Source of the DNA: Ktedonobacteria bacterium brp13 | Lineage (GTDB): Bacteria; Chloroflexota; Ktedonobacteria; Ktedonobacterales; Ktedonobacteraceae | Assembly (NCBI GenBank): GCA_015099395.1 | Contig: AP024096.1 | Span: 8,783,485 to 8,847,484, forward strand | DNA: 64,000 bases | Direction: 5' to 3' | Part shown: in pieces, positions 34,971-42,930 of the stretch | Layout of the letters: every line of letters begins with the position of its first letter | How positions within the stretch are numbered: position 1 is the first letter of the stretch | Notes under the pieces: generated by a model | Told to the model about the DNA's origin: nothing | Database searches by the model: none | The model's input: the letters and a program-made list of their open reading frames with translations, nothing else | Made by a program: the position numbers and the translations under genes

Positions 34971-36053
34971 ATGGAAACAGCTCTCACGAGAAATGATGCG
35001 CATACAACGACTGCGATCACCGCGTACGAAGCACCTCGCTGTCAGGATGGCAGTCCGATTGAAGCACTGATCCTCAACTTTGTGAAGGACAAGGCGGCCA
35101 AGTCGCAAAGCCAGAAGACCGCGAAAGCCTACTTTGATACGGTGACCTCATTTCGGTCCTATCTGCAAGAACGAGGCTATGATCTCATTATGTACAGCAG
35201 GGATGAAGAAGGCTGGACGGAGTATACCTTTATCCGCAGCAAGCTCGCGGACTGTGCCAGCGACTTTGCCATCAAGTCGAAGAAGCCGGGCAAGACGCTG
35301 GTCGCCGAGGCGACACGCGATCAACGCTTGGCGATTCTCTCCAGCTTCTATCAGTATGCTGATCTCCGTCGCAAGGTGCCTTTCTCTAACCCGATCACCA
35401 TGATCGAACGATCGCCAGTCCAAGCCTATGCGGGAGCCGTGGCGCTCTCGGAAGAACAGGTGCAGCAGGCGCTGGCCAAGATTGATCGCTCGACCTTGCT
35501 TGGTCAGCGAAACTATACGTTGTTGCTCATCCTTTTGAATACGGGTGGTCGTGTAGGGCAGATACAGAAACTGACGCGAGGAGCATTATATCTCTCGCCA
35601 TCCCGGGTGGTGACCGTCGTCTTTCGTCATATGAAGGGCAATAAGGCCAGTGAGCAGGTGCTTGACCCGCGCGTCTCTGCCGTATTGCTGACCTACCTGG
35701 AGACTCTTTACGATCAGCCAGTTGAGCGTATTGATGCCGCAGCCCCGCTCTGGACGGTGCTCACCGATATTCCCAGCCCGCTACGCAAAGATGGTGTGCC
35801 TCTGTATCAGAAAGGTGATCCGCTGAAATATGGCGCGATCCGCTATCTGTGTCAGCAGCTCCTGGGCACCGGTAAAGTGCATACGACTCGCCATACCTTC
35901 AGCCTGGCGATGCTGGAGTCGGGAGCCACGACCGATGACCTCCAGGAGCAACTCAATCATAGCGATCCCAAGACAACCCGCACATATGCGCGCCACTTTC
36001 AGCGCCAGAAGAATAAGCATGCGGCAGCCGTCGCGACACGCTTTGGATTATAG
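34971..36053 (+). CDS. tyrosine-type site-specific recombinase
   Basis: A 360-residue integrase. N-terminal core-binding domain (SQSQKTAKAYFDTVTSFRSY) and a catalytic domain with Arg in LNTGGRVGQIQKLTRG, His-x-x-Arg in KVHTTRHTFSLAML, His in QLNHSDPKTT and Tyr in RTYARHFQ. The Lys-bearing hairpin is near FRHMKGNKASEQV. AAGGAG precedes the ATG. It is the last gene of a coupled three-gene set. Target site unknown; no attachment sites were identified. Confidence 0.9.
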   Translation: METALTRNDAHTTTAITAYEAPRCQDGSPIEALILNFVKDKAAKSQSQKTAKAYFDTVTSFRSYLQERGYDLIMYSRDEEGWTEYTFIRSKLADCASDFAIKSKKPGKTLVAEATRDQRLAILSSFYQYADLRRKVPFSNPITMIERSPVQAYAGAVALSEEQVQQALAKIDRSTLLGQRNYTLLLILLNTGGRVGQIQKLTRGALYLSPSRVVTVVFRHMKGNKASEQVLDPRVSAVLLTYLETLYDQPVERIDAAAPLWTVLTDIPSPLRKDGVPLYQKGDPLKYGAIRYLCQQLLGTGKVHTTRHTFSLAMLESGATTDDLQEQLNHSDPKTTRTYARHFQRQKNKHAAAVATRFGL

Positions 36054-36281
36054 TGGAAGAGGTAGGGTGTGGGACAATCCTGACAGTTGTTGATATTTCT
36101 CGTATAAATTGGGTCTTCGGCCATTGAGTATTAACGGTACGGAAAAACACGCTCAGAGCTTGTAGACATGATAACGGACGTTATCTCATATACAAAATGG
36201 CACGTGATACATCGCATAAAACTACAACAACCTGTATACTCTTTGTGGATGAAAAAAGGTTAAGAGGAGACAGAAGAAAAC

Positions 36282-36905
36282 ATGGGCAAGACGCTCGCCT
36301 ATATTCGCGTATCCGATGATAAGCAAGATGTCAAAAACCAAAGACATGAGATTCTGGAGGCATCCAGGCTCAAAGACATCAAGATTGATGATTTTATTTC
36401 CATTACCATGACCAGCAGGAAGACCAGCAAGCAACGGCGTGTTGATGAAGCGCTGCGACGATTAGAAGAAGGTGATACCCTGATCGTCACCGAGCTTTCA
36501 CGACTTGGGCGTAATACTGCCGAAATCATAGCGCTGGTGAACGAACTGGTCAAGCGTGGTATCCGGCTCATTGCGTTAAAACAGCATATCGATCTCAGCG
36601 CTGGCCAGCACGATATGAGTTCAAAGATTATCGTGACGGTTTTTTCTCTCCTAGCAGAACTGGAGCGCGATCTCATTAGCATGAGAACAAAGGAAGCGTT
36701 AAGCGCGAAGAAAAGTCAGGGAATCAGGCTAGGAAAGCCAAAGGGAACGATTCAGAAAAGCAAGTTTGATGCTGACCTTCCACGCATCACAGAATTGCTC
36801 TCGTTGGGACTTTCTGTTCGCAAGATCGCCAGCCTGCTGGGATATACGAACCACTTCGCGCTCAATACCTACGTGAACAAACGAAAGCTTCGTGAACAAC
36901 CCTAG
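36282..36905 (+). CDS. serine recombinase (resolvase/invertase family)
   Basis: A 207-residue small serine recombinase. The N-terminal catalytic domain has the nucleophile Ser in AYIRVSDDKQDVKNQR and Arg residues in ELSRLGRNTAEI; the long E helix is LLAELERDLISMRTKEAL, and the C-terminal helix-turn-helix is around SVRKIASLLGYTNHFALNTY. The sequence resembles Pin/Mpi-type invertases. GAGGAG precedes the ATG. A palindrome GATAACGGACGTTATC (36170-36185) lies upstream and could be part of a res or crossover site. A hairpin at 37024-37086 lies past its end. Confidence 0.92.
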   Translation: MGKTLAYIRVSDDKQDVKNQRHEILEASRLKDIKIDDFISITMTSRKTSKQRRVDEALRRLEEGDTLIVTELSRLGRNTAEIIALVNELVKRGIRLIALKQHIDLSAGQHDMSSKIIVTVFSLLAELERDLISMRTKEALSAKKSQGIRLGKPKGTIQKSKFDADLPRITELLSLGLSVRKIASLLGYTNHFALNTYVNKRKLREQP

Positions 36906-37023
36906 CATTACATTCTCATCGTAGCCACAAGAGGGCAAATTTCTTAGCGTGGTTTATCGTTCCATTCATACTCAAGGGCCGACACTGCCATCCCAGATGC
37001 ACACAGCTTTTTTCCGGAAAGAC

Positions 37024-37086
37024 AAGGAAACCTCCTGAGATGGTGTGATGTTTGGTTACTCACAGTCTATCTCAAGAGGTTTCCTT
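37024..37086. terminator. long-arm inverted repeat between convergent genes
   Basis: AAGGAAACCTCCTGAGAT (37024-37041) pairs with 37069-37086 with one mismatch. It lies between the 3' ends of the serine recombinase and the aldo/keto reductase and could terminate both; the 27-base loop is long for a simple terminator. Confidence 0.45.
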
Positions 37087-37197
37087 ATTTCTCGTCATCT
37101 CCAAAAAGTTCGGGATGACTCATGAAACACACGTTTACCCGCTTACGATGCACCGCAGGCGCTGAGGCGTCAGGAAAAGACACCCAGGTAGTTGTGC

Positions 37198-38094
37198 TTA
37201 TGAGACAACGCCGTTCAGATTGGTCAGATCGTCCTCGGAAAGGGTCAGCGTAGCACCCGAGATGTTCTCGCGCAGATGCGCGACGGATGAGGTACCCGGG
37301 ATAAGCAGAATGTTCGGTGAGCGCTGGAGCAGCCATGCCAGCGCGACAGCCATCGGTGTGGTGTTGAGGCGGGTGGCGACAGATCTCAGTTTGTCGGACT
37401 GAAGAGGAGAGAAGCCACCGAGCGGGAAGAAAGGCACGTAGGCGATACCTTGCGCGGCGAGGGAGTCGATCAGGTTGTCGTCGCCCCGGTGAGCGAGGTT
37501 GTAGAAGTTCTGCACGCACACAATTGGCGCGATGGACTGTACCTCAGCGATTTGCTCAGCGTTGACGTTGCTCAGACCGAGGTGCTTGATCAGTCCTTCT
37601 CGTTGCAGTTGTGCGAGCACCGTGAACGGTTCAGCGATCGAGCCAGGAGTCGGGCCGTCGAGTCCTCCGACGCGCAAGTTGACGACGTCGAGTGCATCGA
37701 GGCCGAGGTTGCCCAGATTGTCAAGCACGGCCTGGCGCAGCTGATGGGGAGCCAGCGCAGGGGGCCAGCCACCCTCGGCGTCTCGCAACGCTCCGACCTT
37801 GGTGACGATATGCAACGATTCGGGGTAGGGGTGCAGGGCTTCTTTGATGATCTGGTTGGTGACATGTGGGCCATAGGCATCGGCCGTGTCGATGTGTGTG
37901 ATACCCAGCGCCACCGCCTCGCGCAGGACCGCCACGGCCGCGGCGCGGTCGGCAGGCGGGCCAAACACATACGGGCCAGCCAATTGCATTGCGCCGTACC
38001 CCATACGCGTGACCGTCAGATCCTCGGCCATGGTGAACGTTCCTGCGGTTGTGGCTGGCAGATTACTATATTCATGCGATGAATGCGATAGCAT
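37198..38094 (-). CDS. aldo/keto reductase
   Basis: A 298-residue NADPH-dependent aldo/keto reductase with a TIM-barrel fold. Family blocks: MGYGAMQLAGPYVFG, GITHIDTADAYGPHVTNQII (catalytic Asp and Tyr), the Lys in HIVTKVG, GLIKHLGLSNVNAEQIAEVQ, VQNFYNLAHR and the cofactor-binding LLIPGTSSVAHLRENI. The catalytic His position is in DVVNLRVGGLD, where Asn/Leu replaces the usual LxxHxxD, which also occurs in related family members. It is divergent from an HxlR regulator 127 bases away, which probably controls it. Substrate unknown. Confidence 0.92.
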   Translation of the reverse strand: MLSHSSHEYSNLPATTAGTFTMAEDLTVTRMGYGAMQLAGPYVFGPPADRAAAVAVLREAVALGITHIDTADAYGPHVTNQIIKEALHPYPESLHIVTKVGALRDAEGGWPPALAPHQLRQAVLDNLGNLGLDALDVVNLRVGGLDGPTPGSIAEPFTVLAQLQREGLIKHLGLSNVNAEQIAEVQSIAPIVCVQNFYNLAHRGDDNLIDSLAAQGIAYVPFFPLGGFSPLQSDKLRSVATRLNTTPMAVALAWLLQRSPNILLIPGTSSVAHLRENISGATLTLSEDDLTNLNGVVS

Positions 38095-38221
38095 AGAAAA
38101 TGTCCTTTTTCCCTCATTGAAACTACGATAATCACGTGTGTGAGTGACACATCACTCTTAGTACTCTATCTGAAGAGCGTGGATATTGTAAGAAGGCACC
38201 AAAAAGTGATAGAGTTACTAT

Positions 38222-38653
38222 ATGGTAACTACACAGCAAACACAGCCTAATATTTTTCGGGCGGACTGCCTGTCGCGGCAAGTTCTGCAATTGATCGCCG
38301 ATCAGTGGACGCCCCTGGTTATTTATACATTGGAAGAGGGCACGATGCGTTTCGGTCAATTGCTCAAGCGGATCGATGGTATCTCGAAAAAAATGTTGAC
38401 ACAGACCTTGCGGGCGATGGAACGCAGTGGCCTGGTTCTGCGCGTCGTCTATCCTGTCGTGCCTCCAGTCGTAGAGTATTCTCTTACGCCATTGGGACGG
38501 ACGCTGATAGAATCAATGAATGCGCTCAGGGTCTGGGCATACGGGCATTTACAGGAAGTCGCGCACGCCCGAACGATGTATGATCAACGCGATCATAAGC
38601 AGATCCAGGAAGAAACAGCTATCCTTATTCAACAGCGAGAAAACTCACGCTAG
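38222..38653 (+). CDS. HxlR-family transcriptional regulator
   Basis: A 143-residue winged-helix regulator: C-L-S-R in FRADCLSRQVLQLIADQWTP, MRFGQLLKRIDGISKKMLTQ, TLRAMERSGLVLR and VEYSLTPLGRTL, all diagnostic of HxlR. Many members respond to reactive electrophiles through a conserved N-terminal Cys, present here in the ADC triplet. It is transcribed away from the aldo/keto reductase, a very common pairing, so it likely represses that gene until an aldehyde or oxidant is sensed (inference). Confidence 0.93.
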   Translation: MVTTQQTQPNIFRADCLSRQVLQLIADQWTPLVIYTLEEGTMRFGQLLKRIDGISKKMLTQTLRAMERSGLVLRVVYPVVPPVVEYSLTPLGRTLIESMNALRVWAYGHLQEVAHARTMYDQRDHKQIQEETAILIQQRENSR

Positions 38654-38724
38654 CTACCCTACAGCGCTACCCCATGACCCCGGTTTTGATAAAGAGTCGG
38701 GGTCATTATTGCAAATTGCTCTAT

Positions 38725-38756
38725 TTCCTACTATTTCTTTATCCGGGAGATACCTC
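38725..38756 (+). repeat. 32-bp dispersed repeat, copy 2
   Basis: TTCCTACTATTTCTTTATCC followed by GGGAGATACCTC, three differences from 22870-22901. It lies 35 bases before MITE copy 2. Confidence 0.6.
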
Positions 38757-38791
38757 GATTTGGCTCATGGCAGCAGAGTGCATGTGCCGAA

Positions 38792-39120
38792 AAGGTCTCT
38801 GGCAAGGATTGCTTCCCAGGACAGCCATATGAGCTTGTAGAACACTAAATGTATTTTTATCTTGAAAGAGAGCATATCGTTTCATTTTAAAGGTCATCAA
38901 TTGACTCAAAAACGTTAGCAGAAATCGAATTTACTGGTTTTGAGGAGCATTAGCAGAAATAAAACGGACTGAATCAGGGATCTGATTTCTGCTAATCATA
39001 CTATGAAGAAAAGGCCTTTCCTTCACCGTGAAAGGTATCAGGGCTATTTTGCTTATAAAAACATTATCTCAGACTCTACAGGCTCATATGGCTGTCCCAG
39101 GAAGTAATCCTTGCCTAACC
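38792..39120. mobile_element. 329-bp MITE, copy 2
   Basis: Same element as at 14071-14399, in the same orientation, with about five substitutions. Both ends and the three internal TTAGCAGAAAT motifs are kept. It lies in an intergenic stretch and so shows the element boundaries independently of copy 1. No coding capacity, so movement would need a transposase supplied from elsewhere. Confidence 0.88.
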
Positions 39121-39282
39121 CGTACAAGCGCGCCCTCATTGCTTCTCATTGGGTCTTGCTTCCCTTTTTACTAGAAATCGACTCAGAAAATAAAGTTGAC
39201 GACCTTCAAGTGTTGGCAATGTGTGCGATGCGAGCATTTTGATCTATGGAGTTCGCCTCCTGTTGTGATAGGTATTGCATGC

Positions 39283-39326
39283 AAACAAGAGCCAATCAGG
39301 AAATTTTTTCTGATTGGCTCTTGTTT
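39283..39326 (-). terminator. terminator of the aminopeptidase gene
   Basis: AAACAAGAGCCAATCAG and its exact complement (17-bp arms) flank the loop GAAATTTTTT. It starts at the aminopeptidase stop and fits a strong hairpin terminator. Confidence 0.8.
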
Positions 39327-40422
39327 AGATAATAAAATTGCCATGCTCATAGCAAAGTTGTCCATCGGCATAGACCTGACCTTCGCGAAGATCACAGACC
39401 AGATCCCAATGCAGCCCTGACCTGTTTACACCGCCGGTCATGGGAATAGATGCGCCAAGTGCCATATGCATCGTTCCTCCGATCTTCTCGTCTAAAAGTC
39501 GATGTTTGGTAAATTCTTTGATGTGGTAGTTCAATCCAAAGGCAACCTCTCCGACATAGCGCGATCCGCTATCTGTATCGAGCATCGCATTGAGAAAATC
39601 CAGGCCACGATTGGCCGCACTCTCGATCACCTTCCCATCTTGGAACGTCAGAGACACATCTTCCACTTCGTTATCCTCGTATTGAGCAGGATAGGTGAAC
39701 CGTACTCTCCCAGTAACTGAATCTTCGATGGGTCCACTAAAAACTTCGCCATCGGGTATATTGATTCCCGCACAGTTTATCCATTGACGGCCAGCCGTGC
39801 GATAGGTTAGATCTGTGTCAGGAGCCACAATATGGATCTCATCATGTTGCATCAGAAAATCGGCAACGTGCTGTTGTTTTTCATACACTTTTTGCCAGCT
39901 CGTAATGGGATTTTCATCATTGAGCAAGCATGCTTCATAAAGGAATGCCTCATATTCGCTCAGCGACATTCCGAAATCCTGGGCCAGTGCCTGGGTTGGA
40001 AAAAGCGTGCCACACCAGCGATACGTTCCTTCTGCCTCGCGTGCCATCGTTCGATTTAAGAGTGGAGAGGTGGCTTCTCTATGGCGAGCGATGCGTTGGG
40101 GATTGATCCGGCTCAGTGCCCTGCTATTGCTCGGTGCCCAGATGATGAGGGCTGCATTGAAATATTCGTTCCCCAATTTGTCATACTCTGAGACATGCGT
40201 GAGTTGCTTCTCATTACTCTCCTTAAAGAAGATCTCACGTAAACCATCCAATTCAATTTCAGTGTTGACATAAGCACCGGCTCGTATTGCTTCTCGGTAC
40301 ACTTCACGAATAAGCGGAGCAGCAATCTCAGGGGCACGAATGATAAATGTGTCGTCCGGCTTGAGTTTGAGTGAATAGTGGACGATGACCTGGGCCAGTT
40401 TCTGAAGAGAGTGATCAGCCAT
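39325..40422 (-). CDS. M29-family metallo-aminopeptidase
   Basis: A 365-residue protein of peptidase family M29 (aminopeptidase T/PepS type), cytoplasmic and dependent on two metal ions. Signatures include IRAPEIAAPLIREVYREAIR, the metal-site Glu in YVGEVAFG, His in GGTMHMALGASIP, His-x-Asp in RSGLHWDLVCDL, and the closing VYADGQLCYEHGNFII. Length matches the family. The start at 40422 has AAGGA nine bases upstream and begins MADHSLQKLAQVIVHYSLKL; 40446 is a weaker alternative. Monocistronic, closed by a strong hairpin. Confidence 0.93.
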   Translation of the reverse strand: MADHSLQKLAQVIVHYSLKLKPDDTFIIRAPEIAAPLIREVYREAIRAGAYVNTEIELDGLREIFFKESNEKQLTHVSEYDKLGNEYFNAALIIWAPSNSRALSRINPQRIARHREATSPLLNRTMAREAEGTYRWCGTLFPTQALAQDFGMSLSEYEAFLYEACLLNDENPITSWQKVYEKQQHVADFLMQHDEIHIVAPDTDLTYRTAGRQWINCAGINIPDGEVFSGPIEDSVTGRVRFTYPAQYEDNEVEDVSLTFQDGKVIESAANRGLDFLNAMLDTDSGSRYVGEVAFGLNYHIKEFTKHRLLDEKIGGTMHMALGASIPMTGGVNRSGLHWDLVCDLREGQVYADGQLCYEHGNFII

Positions 40423-40556
40423 AGAACTTTTCCTTATCTCGATCAATGGTGAAAATGCACGACGCTATGACAATTTTGGACATGATCTTTCTCGAGTATA
40501 CCATAAGAAAAGTTTTCCCTGAAATGGCTGCATAAGTGGAGTTTAGAGTTTTGTAT

Positions 40557-40828
40557 TGGCCCAGTGCTACGGAAGCTGCTACGAAGCGCAAAGTAGCAGG
40601 TAGAAGATACATACAGATACTATTTCGGGTGATAGTACAGAATCATCCTGACCTGTACGCCTTCCGAAACTTCTTCAAAAGCTTGGAGAGCCGCCAGATA
40701 TACCTATATTCTGCATGTATACATGGCAAGGAAAGCCGTTTAGATACCCGTTATCAGCGATTTTCTACATATTCGCAGGAAGTACCTGCTACCTTGCGCT
40801 TCGTAGCAGCTTCCGTAGCACTGGGCCA
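40557..40828. mobile_element. 272-bp non-coding element with 46-bp terminal inverted repeats
   Basis: The left end (40557-40602) starts TGGCCCAGTGCTACGGAAGC; the right end (40783-40828) is its complement with a single mismatch. The interior has no gene. Such long near-perfect ends point to a MITE-like element. No target duplication is obvious, and no second copy is seen in the window. The repeat unit GCTACGAAGCGCAAAGTAGC is itself a partial palindrome. Confidence 0.7.
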
Positions 40829-41070
40829 GCTAGTGGTAATTTAACTCAAGGGTGGCCAGATGTTGAATTGAAGGATGGAAAATTGACGTGAATCATGGGA
40901 ATCATCGTGAAGTCGCCTCTTCATCCCGTGCTCCATCTGGTTTCCTTCCACTCAGGCGTGTAAATTCGTCGCCTGGCATTGCGGAGCGTAGGGGCAACGT
41001 GTGCCACACGAACATGGAAGTGAACTTCCAGTCTTCACGCTCCACGAAGAAAGGCGAGTTCCATACTCTC

Positions 41071-41483
41071 AAGGGGTATAGCTACGTAAGCTGTCACCAG
41101 GGGCAGAGAGCTTACGAGCCAGGTTCAATATCTGTAGGTCTTACCACCTGCTTACCCTCTATCGCTTTTAGCTCTTCTGCGATGCTACGTGTTACTCTTC
41201 TTATCCGTGTCAAGCTATCCTTGAGCCGTAAGATACGGCGGTATACTGGCCCTGACCGAACGCTACTCACGGCATCGCTACTACTCATGACTTGCTTTAC
41301 TCCCTGTATGGCCCTAGCAACCTCATAAGCAGATTGCACAATGGCATATTCGAGCGTTCCCTCTTCTAAATTGTCCGGTTTTAATTCATCGCTCATAGCT
41401 TTACCACGCCAAAGATACCGAAAAATGGCACAACCTGTAATACTACTCTGCCCCTGGTGACAGCTTACGTAGCTATACCCCTT
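41071..41483. mobile_element. 413-bp element with perfect 38-bp terminal inverted repeats and one small gene
   Basis: The left end 41071-41108 begins AAGGGGTATAGCTACGTAAG and the right end 41446-41483 is its exact complement over 38 bases. The whole interior is nearly filled by a 94-codon gene (41112-41396) whose stop is four bases from the left repeat. Directly outside the right end is a degraded repeat copy (41485-41525, GAAGCTGTCACCAGGTGCAA). Its CACCAGG part and GCTAC/GTAGC motifs resemble the neighbouring element at 40557, suggesting related ends. Confidence 0.7.
41112..41396 (-). CDS. small helical protein inside the 413-bp element
   Basis: A 94-residue protein starting MSDELKPDNLEEGTLEYAIV, with helices QSAYEVARAIQGVKQVM and ILRLKDSLTRIRRVTRSIAE. 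It ends KQVVRPTDIEPGS. It is helix-rich with a basic middle and has no known domain; too short for a DDE transposase. The longer frame from 41486 runs through the terminal repeat and is not supported. The ribosome site is weak. It may be cargo, a DNA-binding factor or a minimal mobility protein. Confidence 0.5.
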   Translation of the reverse strand: MSDELKPDNLEEGTLEYAIVQSAYEVARAIQGVKQVMSSSDAVSSVRSGPVYRRILRLKDSLTRIRRVTRSIAEELKAIEGKQVVRPTDIEPGS

Positions 41484-41707
41484 CATGGGGTGAAATGCGC
41501 GAAGCTGTCACCAGGTGCAAAGTAGCCTCAAAGATTGCAAGATAGCCTCACGACTGGTATTCATCTTAGCCCTTTCCTCTCTTGCCTTGAGCGGCATTTT
41601 CTGATAGAATAGCTCGTACTAGAAATCTCGTCATAGACACTCAATTCTAATACGAGTTCTTCTGAAGAACATGTTTGAACTGCATAGGAAGAGAAAGCGT
41701 AGAACAC

Positions 41708-42670
41708 ATGGAATCGGAGTCAGCAAAGATCCTTTCCTTTCCCAAAAACACTGCACTCCCTTGGATCGAGGCATACCAGCAGACATGCCTGGCGCACCTT
41801 CCAGCCAGCACCGTGGCGGTGTATGTCAGTATTCTCCGTCAATTTACGCAATGGGTCATGGAGCGAACAAAGCCAAGAGAGGATTTTCAGCCAAACGCTC
41901 TGACTTCCTCGATGGTCGAACGCTATCTGTTCGACTTATCTGCCCAAGGGTACAGTTTCTCTCACTGCAAGCGCGTGAAGTCGGTCATTACAAACTTTTG
42001 TCAATGGCTTGTGGATGACCAAAGAACGCTCTCCCACAATCCTGTACGTGGAGTAAAACTGGTGCGGCCAGTTCCACTTCAACAACAGGAGTCTCGTACA
42101 CTGTCGCCTCAAGAGCGGGATCTGCTCCAGAATCTTGTGAAGCAAGACGACCTACGTGGGCAAGCGCTTTTCGCACTCGGTTACTGGGCAGGCTGTCGTG
42201 TGACGGATATTACCCATCTCCTCTTGGAGCAGACGCATGTTGGGGCAAAAAGTGGCTGGCTGCATATGGGGGAACCGTCTGAGAAAAGCCGAGAGATTGA
42301 CCTGGTGAATGAGGCACGTCGTCCTCTCCATGCCTACCTTCAGAAACGAGCGCGTGATGAGCCGAGTCCTTTTGTTTTCACTTCACAACGCAGCGAGCGA
42401 CTGACCGAAGCTGGTTTGCATCACTGGTTCCGTTCCCTCAAACAGCAAGCGTTGCCAGAGGAACAAGCCTTGCTCGCTGACATCCACTTTCACGATTTGC
42501 GTGATGATTTTGCGCACCGAGTGCTTGAGGCGGGGTGGACTCTTGAAGAGACTGCTTACTACCTGGGTCATGTCACGTTCAGAGGCACGCCTGCTGTCCA
42601 GACCACTATCCGCTATACTCAGGTCACACGGGCACAGGTCAAGGAGAAATTGAAAGCACTGAAGGGGTAG
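41708..42670 (+). CDS. tyrosine-type site-specific recombinase
   Basis: A 320-residue recombinase with a SAM-like N-terminal domain (LPASTVAVYVSILRQFTQWV) and a catalytic domain: Arg in LGYWAGCRVTDITHLLL, His-x-x-Arg in IHFHDLRDDFAHRVL, His in YYLGHVTFRG and Tyr in TTIRYTQVTR. The Lys loop (GEPSEKSREIDL) is present. The start at 41708 follows AGGAAGAG; an upstream in-frame codon at 41675 is less likely. It is flanked by small inverted-repeat elements upstream and a reversed partial copy of the 32-bp dispersed repeat 14 bases past its stop. Confidence 0.9.
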   Translation: MESESAKILSFPKNTALPWIEAYQQTCLAHLPASTVAVYVSILRQFTQWVMERTKPREDFQPNALTSSMVERYLFDLSAQGYSFSHCKRVKSVITNFCQWLVDDQRTLSHNPVRGVKLVRPVPLQQQESRTLSPQERDLLQNLVKQDDLRGQALFALGYWAGCRVTDITHLLLEQTHVGAKSGWLHMGEPSEKSREIDLVNEARRPLHAYLQKRARDEPSPFVFTSQRSERLTEAGLHHWFRSLKQQALPEEQALLADIHFHDLRDDFAHRVLEAGWTLEETAYYLGHVTFRGTPAVQTTIRYTQVTRAQVKEKLKALKG

Positions 42671-42683
42671 TTTGGTCGAACTT

Positions 42684-42706
42684 GAGACATCTGCCAGATA
42701 ACGAAA
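42684..42706 (-). repeat. reversed 23-bp partial copy of the dispersed repeat
   Basis: On the minus strand TTTCGTTATCTGGCAGATGTCTC matches 22879-22901 in 20 of 23 positions. It follows the recombinase gene end closely. Confidence 0.45.
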
Positions 42707-42930
42707 GAGGAGAGACTCCCTGATGGTTGACAGAGAAGAGAAAATTGTCTTACACTTGAAAGGCAGAGGAAAGATATTCAATCAGGATGAGAAGTATATA
42801 CCTTTCTTCGCAGACCTTTTTGCTCATTGGCCAGATATGCCCATTCGACCTATCCGGCTACCGTATTGAATGGTACTCCAATAGTTACAGCATTGCGCAG
42901 CGAATGCTTTACTTACCGCTGCACTACCAC

